A stretch of DNA of 64,000 nt from Terrimonas pollutisoli (GCF_029360765.1 NZ_JARKNA010000002.1:180803-244802); one strand, 5' to 3'. Counted from the first letter of the stretch, positions 25,954 through 35,904 are shown. The notes: a model not told the origin generated them from the letters alone. Translations and numbers: made by a program.

Positions 25954-27900
25954 TTACATTGGTAACTGAATAATAAATTCTGCGAATTCTCCTTCCTTGC
26001 TTTCCGCTTTCATGAGGCCGTTATGCCCTTTGGTAACGATGTCGTAACTTAAGGACAAGCCCAAACCTGTACCTTTTCCCGTTGGCTTGGTAGTGAAAAA
26101 TGGCTGGAACATCTTTTCCATGATGAGTTGGGGAATGCCGTTCCCATTGTCTTTTATGCTAATCTCTATTTTATCGGGTAGTTTCCTTGTGCGAACGGAC
26201 ACGGTTGGCTCATAATCAACTGGCTGTTGTTTCCTTTTTTCAGTAACGGAGTAAAAAGCATTGTTGATTAAATTTAAAATAACTCTCCCGATATCCTGTG
26301 ATACCACATTTATTTTTTCAACAGCAGGGTCAAAATCGGTTTCAAACCTGGCATTAAAGGATTTGTCTTTTGCCCGCAGGCCATGGTAGGCCAATCTCAG
26401 GTATTCATCAGCTAAAGCATTGATGTTGGTTGGTTCTTTTATCCCGCTGCTGCTGCGGCTGTGTTGGAGCATTCCTTTTACTATGGCATCAGCTCTTTTA
26501 CCGTGGTGACTTATTTTTTCTTCGTTAGCTTCAATATCATCAGCAATTGAATTAACATCCTCAATGTTTCCTTTTTTAATTTCTGTTTTTAGCTCTGCAA
26601 TCAATTCTTTATTTACGTCCGAAAAATTATTGACAAAGTTTAACGGGTTTTGAATTTCATGAGCAATACCAGCGGTAAGTTCACCAAGCGAAGCCATTTT
26701 TTCTGCCTGGATAAGTTGAGCCTGGGTGGATTTCAATTCAGTTAAAGTACTTTCTATTTTTTCTTTTTGTTGCTGCAGTAAAGCGTTAGCTTTTTGTTTA
26801 TTCCTGTTATTCCTGAATAATATTCCTGCTATTACCAATAAGGCAATAAGTCCTCCTAACAGGGAATACGTTCTTAGCTGATTTCGATATTTTAATTCTG
26901 AGGCTTCAATCTCCTTCTGCTTCTCTTGTTCTTTATAAGCAAGGTTTTGAATAGCCATGGTTTTTTCACGGCTAAATAAGCTATCCTTCACATTAAGCGC
27001 TATCCTTAAATATTTTAATGTGCTATCAGGTTTATTTTGTGATCCATAAATATCGGCAAGCATATTTGCAGCTTTTAGCATGCCAATGGGATACCTCTTT
27101 TCTATTTTTTCTGACAATACTTTTTTAGAATACCAGGCAGCAGAATCAAAATTATTCGTTGCCTTGTATACACCGGCAATGCCATTATAGCTATCAATCA
27201 GATCTGTTATATTATTTTTTATTGAAACTGATATACCATTCCGGTAGAAAAACAGCGCCGAATCATAATTGGACTTGCCGGCATAAGTATCTCCTAGAAC
27301 ATGAGATATGTTTCCTTCGGCCCATGAGCCGTTCAATTTTTCGAAAGCTTTTTTTGCATATAGCAGGGCGGAATCAGGTTGATTCAAGCGATGATACACC
27401 ATGGCCAAATCTCTCCATGCGTAAGGGAGTTCCCAAGTTGTATCAGCTAATTTTAAAGATTCACGAGTATAACTTAGACAGGTATTATACTCCCCCAAAT
27501 AATAATAACACCAGAACACAAGAGCATATGCCCAGGGTACTCTTAAAGGATTGATTTTTTTGGCAAGAGAAAGTGTTTTAAAACTGTGATCCAGGGCCAG
27601 CGGGTAATTTCCTGAAATCGTTAAAGACCAAGCTAAACCTCCTTCTGCTTCAAGAATTCCATCCTCAAAATTTAATTTTTTTGCCAGGTCTAAAGCCTGT
27701 TGTGCATAGGCAACTCCTGTATCAGCGGAGGAAACAACATATTCATAACTCAACCCAGCAAGCAGGCGTACTTTATTAGTATCCTCTTTTGCGATCGTCA
27801 ATTCATTTTTTAAGCTATCAATATAAAATTGATTTGATTGCTGTGCTTCAGCAACAGTTATTGATAAAATAGTTATCAGAGTAGCAGCTAAGTTTTTCAT
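25954..27900 (-). CDS. Sensor histidine kinase with periplasmic TPR region
   Basis: 648 residues: signal peptide to about residue 19, TPR-like helical repeats over roughly 40-320 (QALDLAKKLNFEDG, SALLYAKKAFEKL, TLKYLRIALNVKDS), a coiled stretch, one transmembrane segment (about 345-362), a linking helix, then HisKA with His414 (GIAHEIQNPLNFVNNFS) and HATPase with NLINNAFY, DNGNGIPQ and [14 protein letters not shown] periplasmic TPR sensor implies detection through protein contact. The kinase half is strikingly like those of the next two genes. Nine bases separate it from the receiver gene. Confidence 0.92.
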   Translation of the reverse strand: MKNLAATLITILSITVAEAQQSNQFYIDSLKNELTIAKEDTNKVRLLAGLSYEYVVSSADTGVAYAQQALDLAKKLNFEDGILEAEGGLAWSLTISGNYPLALDHSFKTLSLAKKINPLRVPWAYALVFWCYYYLGEYNTCLSYTRESLKLADTTWELPYAWRDLAMVYHRLNQPDSALLYAKKAFEKLNGSWAEGNISHVLGDTYAGKSNYDSALFFYRNGISVSIKNNITDLIDSYNGIAGVYKATNNFDSAAWYSKKVLSEKIEKRYPIGMLKAANMLADIYGSQNKPDSTLKYLRIALNVKDSLFSREKTMAIQNLAYKEQEKQKEIEASELKYRNQLRTYSLLGGLIALLVIAGILFRNNRNKQKANALLQQQKEKIESTLTELKSTQAQLIQAEKMASLGELTAGIAHEIQNPLNFVNNFSDVNKELIAELKTEIKKGNIEDVNSIADDIEANEEKISHHGKRADAIVKGMLQHSRSSSGIKEPTNINALADEYLRLAYHGLRAKDKSFNARFETDFDPAVEKINVVSQDIGRVILNLINNAFYSVTEKRKQQPVDYEPTVSVRTRKLPDKIEISIKDNGNGIPQLIMEKMFQPFFTTKPTGKGTGLGLSLSYDIVTKGHNGLMKAESKEGEFAEFIIQLPM

Positions 27901-27909
27901 GACTGTAAA

Positions 27910-30900
27910 TTAGACATTCTCTTTCATTGGTAACCGGATAATGAACTCTGATCCCTCACCCTCCTTTGTTTCCACTTTTATTTCTCCGGCGTGTGCTTTT
28001 ACAATATCATAGCTTAACGATAAACCCAATCCTGTTCCCTGTCCCGTTGGTTTGGTAGTAAAGAAGGGTTGAAATATTTTATCCAGTACTTTTTGAGGAA
28101 TGCCGTTGCCGTTATCTTTTATTTTTATTTCCACTTTATCCTTACTCTTTTTTGTGCTGACTGAAACAACAGGGTCGTATCCATCACTTGCTTGCTTTTT
28201 CTTTTCTGTAACTGCATAAAATGAGTTGGTTATTAAATTAAGAATTACTCTGCCGATATCCTGCGGAATGATATTGATGTTGCCGATGCTTTCATCAAAA
28301 TCAGTTTTCATAGTTGCATTGAATGACTTGTCTTTTGCTCTCAGTCCATGATAAGCTAACCGCAAATACTCATCAGCTAAAGCGTTAATGTCAGTTGGTT
28401 CTTTTACGCCACTACTGCTGCGGCTGTGTTGAAGCATTCCTTTTACAATGGCATCGGCTCTCTTGCCATGATGATTTATTCTTTCCTGATTTTCTATTAC
28501 ATCGTTTGCTATCGTTTTTGCTTCATCAACATTTCCTTTATCCATTTCTTCTTTCATTTCCACCAGCAATTCTTTATTCACCTCAGAAAAATTATTGACG
28601 AAGTTTAATGGATTCTGAATTTCGTGGGCAATGCCGGCGGTGAGCTCACCCAATGAGGCCATCTTTTCAGATTGAATGAGTTGCTGCTGGGTTGTTCTTA
28701 AATCAGTTAGTGTTTTTTCAAGTTCTTTATAAGCCTTTTCGATTTCCTTTGCATGCTCCAGCTCTTTTGCTTTTGCTTTTTCCTGCTCACGCCTTATCAG
28801 TCGGTTTTTCTGAAACAGGTATAATGCATACAGGATACCGATCAGGAAAAGACCGTAAATCGAATATGCCCACCAGGTGCGCCACCAGGGTGGATCAATA
28901 ATAATGGTAATATTTTTTTCAGCCCATACGCCAGTATGACTGGCGGCCTTTATCCGGAAGACGTAACGACCTGGCGGCACATTAAAATAGTATGCTCTAA
29001 GGTCAGTTCCTCCCTGTCTCCAGTTCTTATCGTAGTTTTCCAACTTGAAAAAGTGCTGGTTATTTTCGGGACTACTATAATGCATCACCGCATAGTCAAC
29101 TGAAAAAACATCCTGGTTATGGTTCAATCGAAGTTCTTTTGCAATCCCTAATGAAGCATTCAATGAACCGTCTTTTGTAGAAAGCATAGACTCTTCTCCC
29201 AACCAGAAATTTGTAAAACTTATTTGTGGAGGAAAATCGTTACTCTTTAACTTATCGGGAAAGAATGCATAAAATCCACCCTGTTCATCTCCAAAAAATA
29301 TCTCTCCCTCCCTGGTTTTAATCGCATTGATGAATTCAGAACGCTTGCTCTGTTTAATTCCAAAGCTTTTGCCATAGATCTTTAGCGTATCACGCCTGGG
29401 GCTAAGCCTGATCAAAAAAGAGTGGGTGAGTATCCAGAGATACTTCTGATCATCTTCCACAATGGACAACACTTTTGTAATGATTTTCCCTGTTTGCGGA
29501 TCGGTAAAGGCCAGGAAAGTTTCTGAACCAGGATCGAACCTGTAAAGACCATCCTGTGCGCCTACCCATAATGCATCATCGGAATCCCGGAATATGCCGG
29601 AGATGTGGCTTCCTCGCAGGTAATGTTTGAATTTCCCTGTTTTTGGATCCAATCGGATTACGCCAAAGCCCCATGTACCTATCCATAGGCGTTCCTGGCG
29701 GTCTTCTAATAATTGATATATATTGATGATCCTAAGGTTACCCAAAGTATTCAGGTCACCCCGGAAATGAATGAACTTGCCTGTTTCGGGATCAAGTTGG
29801 TCCAGGCCTTCTTCAGTACCTACCCATAATTTTCCTGCTTTGTTTTCACAAAGGACTAAAACAGCATCACTGATCAAACTTCCGGTGTCTTTTGAATCAT
29901 GTTGATAACGGCTGAGCTTTCGGGTACGGGTATCAAAAAGAAACAGCCCTCCTCTTGCTGCAAGCCAGATCTTATTTTCAGGCCCCTTGCGGATAGCGAT
30001 AATGTTACTAAATGAGTCAATTATATTTATGTTTCTGATTTGCTTATCCGCACTTATGTTTGCCAACCAAGCACCACTGGCTATCCATAAAACGCCATTG
30101 CTGCCTTCATGAAAGGCATCTACAGGACCAGGTACATCATAGTGAGGGATATTAGTGTGTAACGGATCGACCCGGAATATATTTCGCTGCCAGGTGCTGA
30201 TCCATAATACACCTTCCCTTGAAGTAAAAGCACACCAGCCACTTTGATCGTTAAAGCCACCTTGTTGCTTTAAATCAGAATAGTAATTCGAGATCTTTTT
30301 TGTTTTTATATCATAGCGGGTAAGGCCTTGCATAAGTGTCCCGATCCAGATGGCGCCATTGGCATCTTCCGTAATAAACATGATAATATCGTCAGCCAGG
30401 GAGAAGGAAGTATTCACGGGTGGGCGGCTCAACTGATCAGGCCGTGAAGGATCATACCTATGCCGTTCAAAGTTTCCACTTGTACGGTCCATAGTGTGTA
30501 ATCCATCGCCGGCAGTGCCTACCCAGAAAGTTCCATGACTGTCTTCGAAAATAGCGCCGACCCTGTTATCAATCAAACTTGAAGAATCTTCCGGATCGTA
30601 CAAAAATCTTTTGAACCGACCTGTTTTTTTATCCATGCGGTTCAGGCCTCCTTCTTTACTGATGATATTATTTTTCGCAAAATTGTCGCCTGTACCAATC
30701 CATAAAACGCCTTGTTTATCTTCATAAATAACGTTGACTGAATTATTGCTCAAACTTTCAGGATCATGCGGTTGATACTGAAAACGTGTGAACTTTTCTG
30801 TTCGTTTATCCAGGCGGTTTAACCCTTCTGCGGTTCCTATCCACAAAAAGCCCTCATGATCTTCAAGAATCGTTATAACAGTATCATTGCTTAAACTGGC

Positions 30901-31287
30901 GGGGTCTTTTTCTTTGTAACGGTAATGTGTATAGTTGCCAGTAGCGGGATCAAAGCGATCCAATCCGCGAAAACTGCCGATCCAGATGATGCCGGATTTA
31001 TCGGCATATATACTGGTAAGCCTATTTGACGAAATTGAATTAGAATTTGAAGGTTCGTGCCTGTAAAAACTTATCCTGGAACCATCATACCTGTAAAGCC
31101 CGTCAGTCCCTGCAAACCACATGAACCCCTCCTTATCCTGTGTCATACCAAGTATCCATGGCCAGGGCTTTTCTTCGGGTGGCGGAACACGATTGAAACT
31201 GATCTCCTGTGATAATACCGGGCCAACCGCAAAAAGCAGCACTAAATGAACAAGTATGATCTGAAAAAAGATTCGAACCCGTTTCAT
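27910..31287 (-). CDS. Two-component propeller sensor histidine kinase (no receiver or AraC output)
   Basis: 1125 residues. After a signal peptide come about 12-14 propeller repeats with the motif DxxGxLWIGTxxGL (for example ITEDANGAIWIGTLMQGL), together two seven-bladed propellers, then a Y_Y_Y domain (about 690-800), one transmembrane helix near WAYSIYGLFLIGILYALYLF, coiled coil, HisKA with His888 (GIAHEIQNPLNFV) and HATPase ending at FIIRLPM. Classical hybrid two-component sensors of Bacteroidota continue with a receiver and AraC domain; these are absent, and the receivers are separate genes downstream. Such propellers often sense carbohydrates, but no glycan genes are nearby. Confidence 0.93.
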   Translation of the reverse strand: MKRVRIFFQIILVHLVLLFAVGPVLSQEISFNRVPPPEEKPWPWILGMTQDKEGFMWFAGTDGLYRYDGSRISFYRHEPSNSNSISSNRLTSIYADKSGIIWIGSFRGLDRFDPATGNYTHYRYKEKDPASLSNDTVITILEDHEGFLWIGTAEGLNRLDKRTEKFTRFQYQPHDPESLSNNSVNVIYEDKQGVLWIGTGDNFAKNNIISKEGGLNRMDKKTGRFKRFLYDPEDSSSLIDNRVGAIFEDSHGTFWVGTAGDGLHTMDRTSGNFERHRYDPSRPDQLSRPPVNTSFSLADDIIMFITEDANGAIWIGTLMQGLTRYDIKTKKISNYYSDLKQQGGFNDQSGWCAFTSREGVLWISTWQRNIFRVDPLHTNIPHYDVPGPVDAFHEGSNGVLWIASGAWLANISADKQIRNINIIDSFSNIIAIRKGPENKIWLAARGGLFLFDTRTRKLSRYQHDSKDTGSLISDAVLVLCENKAGKLWVGTEEGLDQLDPETGKFIHFRGDLNTLGNLRIINIYQLLEDRQERLWIGTWGFGVIRLDPKTGKFKHYLRGSHISGIFRDSDDALWVGAQDGLYRFDPGSETFLAFTDPQTGKIITKVLSIVEDDQKYLWILTHSFLIRLSPRRDTLKIYGKSFGIKQSKRSEFINAIKTREGEIFFGDEQGGFYAFFPDKLKSNDFPPQISFTNFWLGEESMLSTKDGSLNASLGIAKELRLNHNQDVFSVDYAVMHYSSPENNQHFFKLENYDKNWRQGGTDLRAYYFNVPPGRYVFRIKAASHTGVWAEKNITIIIDPPWWRTWWAYSIYGLFLIGILYALYLFQKNRLIRREQEKAKAKELEHAKEIEKAYKELEKTLTDLRTTQQQLIQSEKMASLGELTAGIAHEIQNPLNFVNNFSEVNKELLVEMKEEMDKGNVDEAKTIANDVIENQERINHHGKRADAIVKGMLQHSRSSSGVKEPTDINALADEYLRLAYHGLRAKDKSFNATMKTDFDESIGNINIIPQDIGRVILNLITNSFYAVTEKKKQASDGYDPVVSVSTKKSKDKVEIKIKDNGNGIPQKVLDKIFQPFFTTKPTGQGTGLGLSLSYDIVKAHAGEIKVETKEGEGSEFIIRLPMKENV

Positions 31288-31335
31288 GCTAAGGCAGGTC
31301 TTTGATCTTAAGGTTATTTTAAATTAAGTCAATTT

Positions 31336-33501
31336 TTATTCATTGGGCAATTGAATGATAAACTCCGCACCTTCACCTTCCTTTGTTTCTACTTTTAACT
31401 CCCCACCATGTGCTTTTACAATATCATAACTTAATGATAATCCCAATCCGGTTCCCTGCCCGGTTGGTTTGGTAGTAAAGAAAGGTTGAAAGATTTTATC
31501 CAGTACTTTTTGAGGAATGCCATTCCCGTTATCCTTTACTTTTATTTCAATAGTTCTATTCACTTTCTTCGTGCTGACTGTAACTGTCGGCTCGTAACCC
31601 GTTTCATTCTGTTTCTTTTTTTCAGTCACCGCATAAAAAGCGTTGTTGATCAAATTAAGTATCACCCGGCCAATGTCCTGCGGTACCACATTTATTTTTT
31701 CAACAGTAGGGTCAAAGTCGGTTTCAAAACTGGCATTAAAAGATTTGTCTTTTGACCGCAGGCCATGATACGCCAACCGTAAATACTCATCTGCCAATGC
31801 ATTGATATCTGTTAATTCTTTTTGCCTTCTGCTGATGCGGCTATGCTGCAACATTCCTTTTACAATGGTATCAGCCCGTTTTCCGTGATGAATAATTTTT
31901 TCTTCATTGTCTATAACATCTTTTGTAATTGATTTTGCTTCTTTGATATTTCCTTTATCCAGTTCATCATTCATTTCTACAAGCGGTTCTTTATTCACCT
32001 CAGAAAAATTATTCACGAAATTCAACGGGTTTTGAATTTCGTGTGCAATGCCTGCAGTGAGTTCTCCCAACGAGGCCATTTTTTCCTGTTGTATCATTAG
32101 GTTTTGAGTTTCTTTCAGTTCTTTGAGTGATTGGCTTAATGCGGCAGTACGCTCATTCACCTGCCTTTCCAATACCACGTTTTGAGAGGTCAAAATTTCC
32201 TGCTTTTCTTTTTCCTGGGTAAGATTTTTTTCTGAGAGATCATTTACTTCTTTAAGTTTTTGCTGTAAGGAATCATTGACAAAAGCAAATTCAAGACCCA
32301 AATAAATTGAAGCTGCCATTGGAATGCTCAACTGGGTCATATTAAAAAGGACGATAGGTAAAGTCGATATAGTTAGAAAAAAGTCGACGTTAACAAGTTT
32401 ACCTTGAGATAAAAAGATCACAAAGCTTATAGAATAAAGTATAGCGCCCGCAACAATAATCAAAGCCCCTCTTTTTTTTCTTCGCAAAGCCAGAAAAGAG
32501 ATGCGAAGTATATTAAAGTTCATCAGGTTCTGCGCCAGAATACCGCCTGCCAGCCAGCCCCAGCGATAGAGCCCCGCGTTCAAAAAAAAGCTGATAATTA
32601 CGTAGAAAACCAGGCTCCAATAGTATATATCTTTTTTTTGTTTAAGCAGGTAATGAATAGCGGTGAGCAAAAAAAGGCTACCGACCAAGAAAAAGACAAA
32701 TGAAAAATTACCTAAGAAAAATTTATATTTTATCCCGTGTGCTTCTAAATAAAATATATGTTGTAACACGATTGCCGTAATCAAAAAGAGAGCAAACATA
32801 GCAAAGTAAAAGTTGGCCTTTTGGGAGGGATAGAAGAGGTAAAAGGCAAAGTGGAGTATGCAAAACAAAAAACAAACGCCAATTATAAAAATATGAAACA
32901 ATTTGAAACGTGAAACTTGTTGCTCATAAAAACTGACCCCCGATTCCACGTCTTTTATTTGAATCCATAGCGCATGGTTATTCGTTTCAAACATAGTAGT
33001 ATACCGGATATGTGGTTGAAGTGCGAATCGAACTGCTAAAACCTGCATGGTATTTTTCTTTATAGGAAATGATATGGGTTTCCACAATGGATCATAAGCT
33101 TTTACATTTGCCGGATTAGAACTTAGAACTCCAAAGCGATGGATCAATTGTCCATCCAAATAAATTTCTGAGGCGCCGGATTGCTGAATTATTAACGCCA
33201 ACTGTCTGTCCAGTGAAGGAGTTATTAATAGACGCAACCGAAACCAAACAATTCCTGATTTTGGAATTTGTGGTAAGTCATAAATATCTAACGCGGGATT
33301 GATGGTTTCCCAGGCGCCGTCATCATACTCTGAATTTGCATAGGCTGGATTATCAGCGGCAAGAAATTTCCAATCCTTATCCAATAACAATCCTTCCTCA
33401 GGCAGACTGTCTACACGAAGCACTTTTGCAACCGTGTCCTGGGAAAGGATTCTTACGTTTGATAAAAAAATAAATAAAATGATGCAGCAGAGTGGTCGCA
33501 T
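31336..33501 (-). CDS. 7TMR-DISM type sensor histidine kinase
   Basis: 721 residues: signal peptide, an extracellular galactose-binding-like domain (about 30-185, ETINPALDIYDLPQIPKSG then VWFRLRL), seven transmembrane segments (about 200-400), a coiled coil, HisKA with His487 in GIAHEIQNPLNFV and HATPase ([33 protein letters not shown]). This layout is 7TMR-DISM, a family thought to sense small carbohydrates or other ligands outside. The kinase domain carries EVNKEPLVEMNDELDKGN, a slight variant of its neighbours. It is the first intact gene of the kinase operon; a stub of another kinase lies 9 bases upstream. Confidence 0.92.
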   Translation of the reverse strand: MRPLCCIILFIFLSNVRILSQDTVAKVLRVDSLPEEGLLLDKDWKFLAADNPAYANSEYDDGAWETINPALDIYDLPQIPKSGIVWFRLRLLITPSLDRQLALIIQQSGASEIYLDGQLIHRFGVLSSNPANVKAYDPLWKPISFPIKKNTMQVLAVRFALQPHIRYTTMFETNNHALWIQIKDVESGVSFYEQQVSRFKLFHIFIIGVCFLFCILHFAFYLFYPSQKANFYFAMFALFLITAIVLQHIFYLEAHGIKYKFFLGNFSFVFFLVGSLFLLTAIHYLLKQKKDIYYWSLVFYVIISFFLNAGLYRWGWLAGGILAQNLMNFNILRISFLALRRKKRGALIIVAGAILYSISFVIFLSQGKLVNVDFFLTISTLPIVLFNMTQLSIPMAASIYLGLEFAFVNDSLQQKLKEVNDLSEKNLTQEKEKQEILTSQNVVLERQVNERTAALSQSLKELKETQNLMIQQEKMASLGELTAGIAHEIQNPLNFVNNFSEVNKEPLVEMNDELDKGNIKEAKSITKDVIDNEEKIIHHGKRADTIVKGMLQHSRISRRQKELTDINALADEYLRLAYHGLRSKDKSFNASFETDFDPTVEKINVVPQDIGRVILNLINNAFYAVTEKKKQNETGYEPTVTVSTKKVNRTIEIKVKDNGNGIPQKVLDKIFQPFFTTKPTGQGTGLGLSLSYDIVKAHGGELKVETKEGEGAEFIIQLPNE

Positions 33502-33510
33502 TTGTGTACG

Positions 33511-33654
33511 CTATTCATCCATTATTGGTATTTGAATAATAAACTCACTTCCTTTACCTTCTTTCGTTTCCACCTTCAACTCCCCTCCATGTGCTTTTAC
33601 AATATCATAACTCAATGATAAACCCAATCCTGTTCCCTGTCCGGTTGGTTTGGT
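33511..33654 (-). pseudogene. C-terminal stub of a fourth histidine kinase
   Basis: Encodes only the end of an HATPase domain ([20 protein letters not shown], then a tail ending [10 protein letters not shown]). The match to the neighbouring kinases runs up to about base 33654 (TTKPTGQG in the others, LATKPTGQG here) and then breaks abruptly; a frame to 33693 exists but its first 13 residues are unrelated. H-box and N-box are missing, so it cannot be a kinase. It keeps the short spacing to the next kinase gene, as if it had once been the first gene of the array. Confidence 0.82.
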
Positions 33655-33738
33655 GGCGAGAGGAAAGCAATATCTTTTACTGTTCTTTTCCACTATTCTT
33701 ATCTCATTGTCCTTCTATGTCTTTGTTAATAATAAATA

Positions 33739-33778
33739 ATCAATCCTTGCTGTTATTGACACCCCGGCAAGGATTGAT
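33739..33778 (-). terminator. Probable terminator after the cytochrome gene
   Basis: Perfect 12-bp inverted repeat atcaatccttgc / gcaaggattgat around a 16-base loop. On the minus strand it is followed by an A/T-rich run (tatttattatt), fitting a terminator for the cytochrome gene that ends at 33805. Confidence 0.6.
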
Positions 33779-33804
33779 ATCTATTCATTGTAATCCCTTT
33801 ATTA

Positions 33805-34422
33805 TTATTTCATGGGTAACACCGGGGGAGTGGGTTGAACAGAATTATTCTTAATGGGTTTAACGGTCCTCAGGTAGGCAAATATGGCCTTCAATTCATC
33901 ATCCGTCATATGTTTGACCGGCATCATAGACATGGGTGGCATCAGCGGTCTTGATCCGGGAAGTCCTTTGCTGATACTGTTCCTGACCGCATAAAGAAAC
34001 TGATTCTCGGTCCACTTGCCTGTTCCCGTCTCATCAGGTGTAAGGTTAGCCGAATAGGAAATTCCCCAGGGACCGATCCAGGCGGTAAAATCTGATGTGA
34101 CTACCAATCCTTTGCTTTCCATTTGTTTCCTATCGACATCCGGTGCCGGCAATTTTTCAGGGTGTCCGGATAAAAGTAAGGTGCTGTCATCAACCGGTCC
34201 CATGGCTGTCATTTTCTTGGGGGTGTGACAGTCATTGCAACCGCCAATTGTGACGAGGTGTTCACCCCATTTTACCTGTGTTTCATAACCTCCAAAATTG
34301 GTTTTTTCCGCTGCTGCGGTTGATTCGACCGCCGGTTCGGCTTGTTTGTTATCAGCGCATTTGGCAAAAAAGATGGCAGTGAATACAAGGCCCGTAATAA
34401 ACGATAAATAAGACTTACGCAT
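33805..34422 (-). CDS. Lipoprotein c-type cytochrome, single heme
   Basis: About 205 residues. Starting at MRKSYLSF (34422) gives a lipoprotein-like signal with FFAKC as lipobox; the longer frame to 34461 adds 13 residues. One heme site is visible, GGCNDCHTPKK (CxxCH), with a Met-rich C-terminal part (PLMPPMSMMPVKHMTDDELK) that offers an axial Met and the usual terminal helix ELKAIFAYLRTVKPI. Predicted periplasmic, membrane-anchored electron carrier or part of a larger oxidoreductase; no partner gene adjoins. It sits between two broken sensor fragments, see findings. Confidence 0.85.
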   Translation of the reverse strand: MRKSYLSFITGLVFTAIFFAKCADNKQAEPAVESTAAAEKTNFGGYETQVKWGEHLVTIGGCNDCHTPKKMTAMGPVDDSTLLLSGHPEKLPAPDVDRKQMESKGLVVTSDFTAWIGPWGISYSANLTPDETGTGKWTENQFLYAVRNSISKGLPGSRPLMPPMSMMPVKHMTDDELKAIFAYLRTVKPIKNNSVQPTPPVLPMK

Positions 34423-34644
34423 AATCATTGGTTTTATTGTAAATAAAAATTGTATTGACAACCCAGGGGTGGAATAATGCTAAGCCAGCGTTTGTTCACA
34501 GGGTGATACAAATAATCACAACACAAAGCAACAATCAGGCGTCACCAGTTCGCAAAGGGCAGGTCTTTATTATAAAAGCGCAGATCCTATTTCTATGTAA
34601 AAGCTAAGAAATTCACCTGACATAAACTTTAATGTTGTTCACCC

Positions 34645-34935
34645 TTAAATTTTATTCCGCAAGCTCATGCGAAACCAATAAATATGTTGAGAGTTATCAA
34701 CTCCTTTTAAAGAGGAAGAGTCAGGGTGAAAGTTATGGCTGAAAGAAGGATTGCTTACTTCATCAATGCTGAGTTTCCCACCAGGATCCTCCAGTATCTG
34801 CCAAAATCGATTGTTGATTTCATGAAAATCGGCCGTATCATTTGATATTTCAAAAACAGGCAACGGGTAATTTTGCGACCATACCTCGGCTGCCAGGAAT
34901 AAAATATGTACACATAAGAACAGGGATTTTTTCAT
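34645..34935 (-). pseudogene. Truncated N-terminus of a 7TMR-DISM sensor
   Basis: 97 residues from MKKSLFLCV: a signal peptide (to about VWSQ) and then FWQILEDPGGKLSIDEVSNP and HIYWFRMSLRNKI followed by stop. The pattern of edp.GkLsiedv ... yWfRf.l.N is that of the 7TMR-DISM extracellular domain start, normally followed by some 500 more residues. The remainder is missing, and I could not find a continuation in another frame. It could instead be a free small exported protein, but the match ends in the middle of a domain. Confidence 0.6.
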
Positions 34936-35065
34936 GAACTCAAAAGTTTGATCCACCCGCAATATGTTCGAACAGGAATTTCAGGCAATCGGACAGGGAA
35001 TTGCTTTCTAAGAAAAAGGGGAGTAGGATTGGAACCCGATCACTTTATGAATATAATACAATCCC

Positions 35066-35100
35066 TAAAAAGAAAAGAGGAGCTTTAAGTCAAACTCCTC
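35066..35100 (-). terminator. Terminator after the LytTR regulator gene
   Basis: On the minus strand gaggag ... ctcctc form a 6-bp stem with a 12-base loop, followed by ttttctttttag. It lies about 50 bases beyond the stop codon of the regulator gene. Confidence 0.6.
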
Positions 35101-35146
35101 AGCAATAGATTTTGCAATTTTTTTTCAGGATAAATAGCCCGGGATT

Positions 35147-35887
35147 CTATAAACCTAATACAGCTTTTAGCTTACCATAACCACCCCGGCTGACCGGCAC
35201 CTTAGCCCCTGTCCGGAGTACTGCTACATGATTGTCCTTCTCGTAAGGATCTATCCGGGTGATCTGTTGCACATTCACAATATAGGAACGGTGCGATCGG
35301 ACAAACTGCTGACCATCCAGCACCTGTTCAAAATGATTCATCGTTTTATTTTTCAGAAAATACCCTTCCTGTGTATGAATTTTTACATAGTCATCAGCAG
35401 CTTCAAGATAAAAAACATCATGCACAGGAATGATCTTGATCTTGCTGCCATTCTTTACAACGATGCGGTTGCTTTGCGAAGGGGAATGTGAAGCAGTTTC
35501 TAATAAATCATGTGTGGCCGATTCCTGGGTGTTGTTCTTTTTTTCCAGCCATTTTTTTACGGCCTTATCAAAACGTTCCTGGTTGAAGGGTTTTAGGAGG
35601 TAGTCGATGGCGTGTGCTTCAAAGGCCTTGATGGCATATTCATCAAAAGCGGTAGTGAAGATCACAGAAGGTGGCTGTTCGATCAGCTCCAGCATTTCGA
35701 AGCCATTGATCTTGGGCATCTGGATATCTAAAAATACGAGATCGGGCTGATGCTGTTGTATTGCTTTTACCCCTTCAAAACCATCACCGCATTCTGCCAC
35801 GAGTTCAAGGTTAGGATGTTTTTGCAAATATTCTTTCACGATGCTTCTTGCCAGTACTTCGTCGTCTATGATAATTACTTTGCTCAT
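35147..35887 (-). CDS. LytTR family response regulator
   Basis: 246 residues: receiver (D8-D9, phosphoacceptor D54 in LVFLDIQMPKINGF, Thr in FTTAFDEYA, Lys in YLLKPFN) and a LytTR DNA-binding domain (about 140-245; NRIVVKNGSKIKIIPV, IFYLEA-like VFYLEAADDYVKI, FVRSHRSYIVN). Partner of the LytS-like kinase encoded 17 bases upstream. Together with the DUF4288 and LiaF-like genes it forms a probable four-gene envelope-sensing operon. Confidence 0.95.
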   Translation of the reverse strand: MSKVIIIDDEVLARSIVKEYLQKHPNLELVAECGDGFEGVKAIQQHQPDLVFLDIQMPKINGFEMLELIEQPPSVIFTTAFDEYAIKAFEAHAIDYLLKPFNQERFDKAVKKWLEKKNNTQESATHDLLETASHSPSQSNRIVVKNGSKIKIIPVHDVFYLEAADDYVKIHTQEGYFLKNKTMNHFEQVLDGQQFVRSHRSYIVNVQQITRIDPYEKDNHVAVLRTGAKVPVSRGGYGKLKAVLGL

Positions 35888-35904
35888 GGATGTGTTCTTG
35901 TTGA

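Noticed and set aside
27910..31287. Hybrid two-component system (kinase, receiver and AraC in one chain)
   Set aside because: The chain stops right after the HATPase domain (FIIRLPM); receivers are separate genes and no AraC domain is present.
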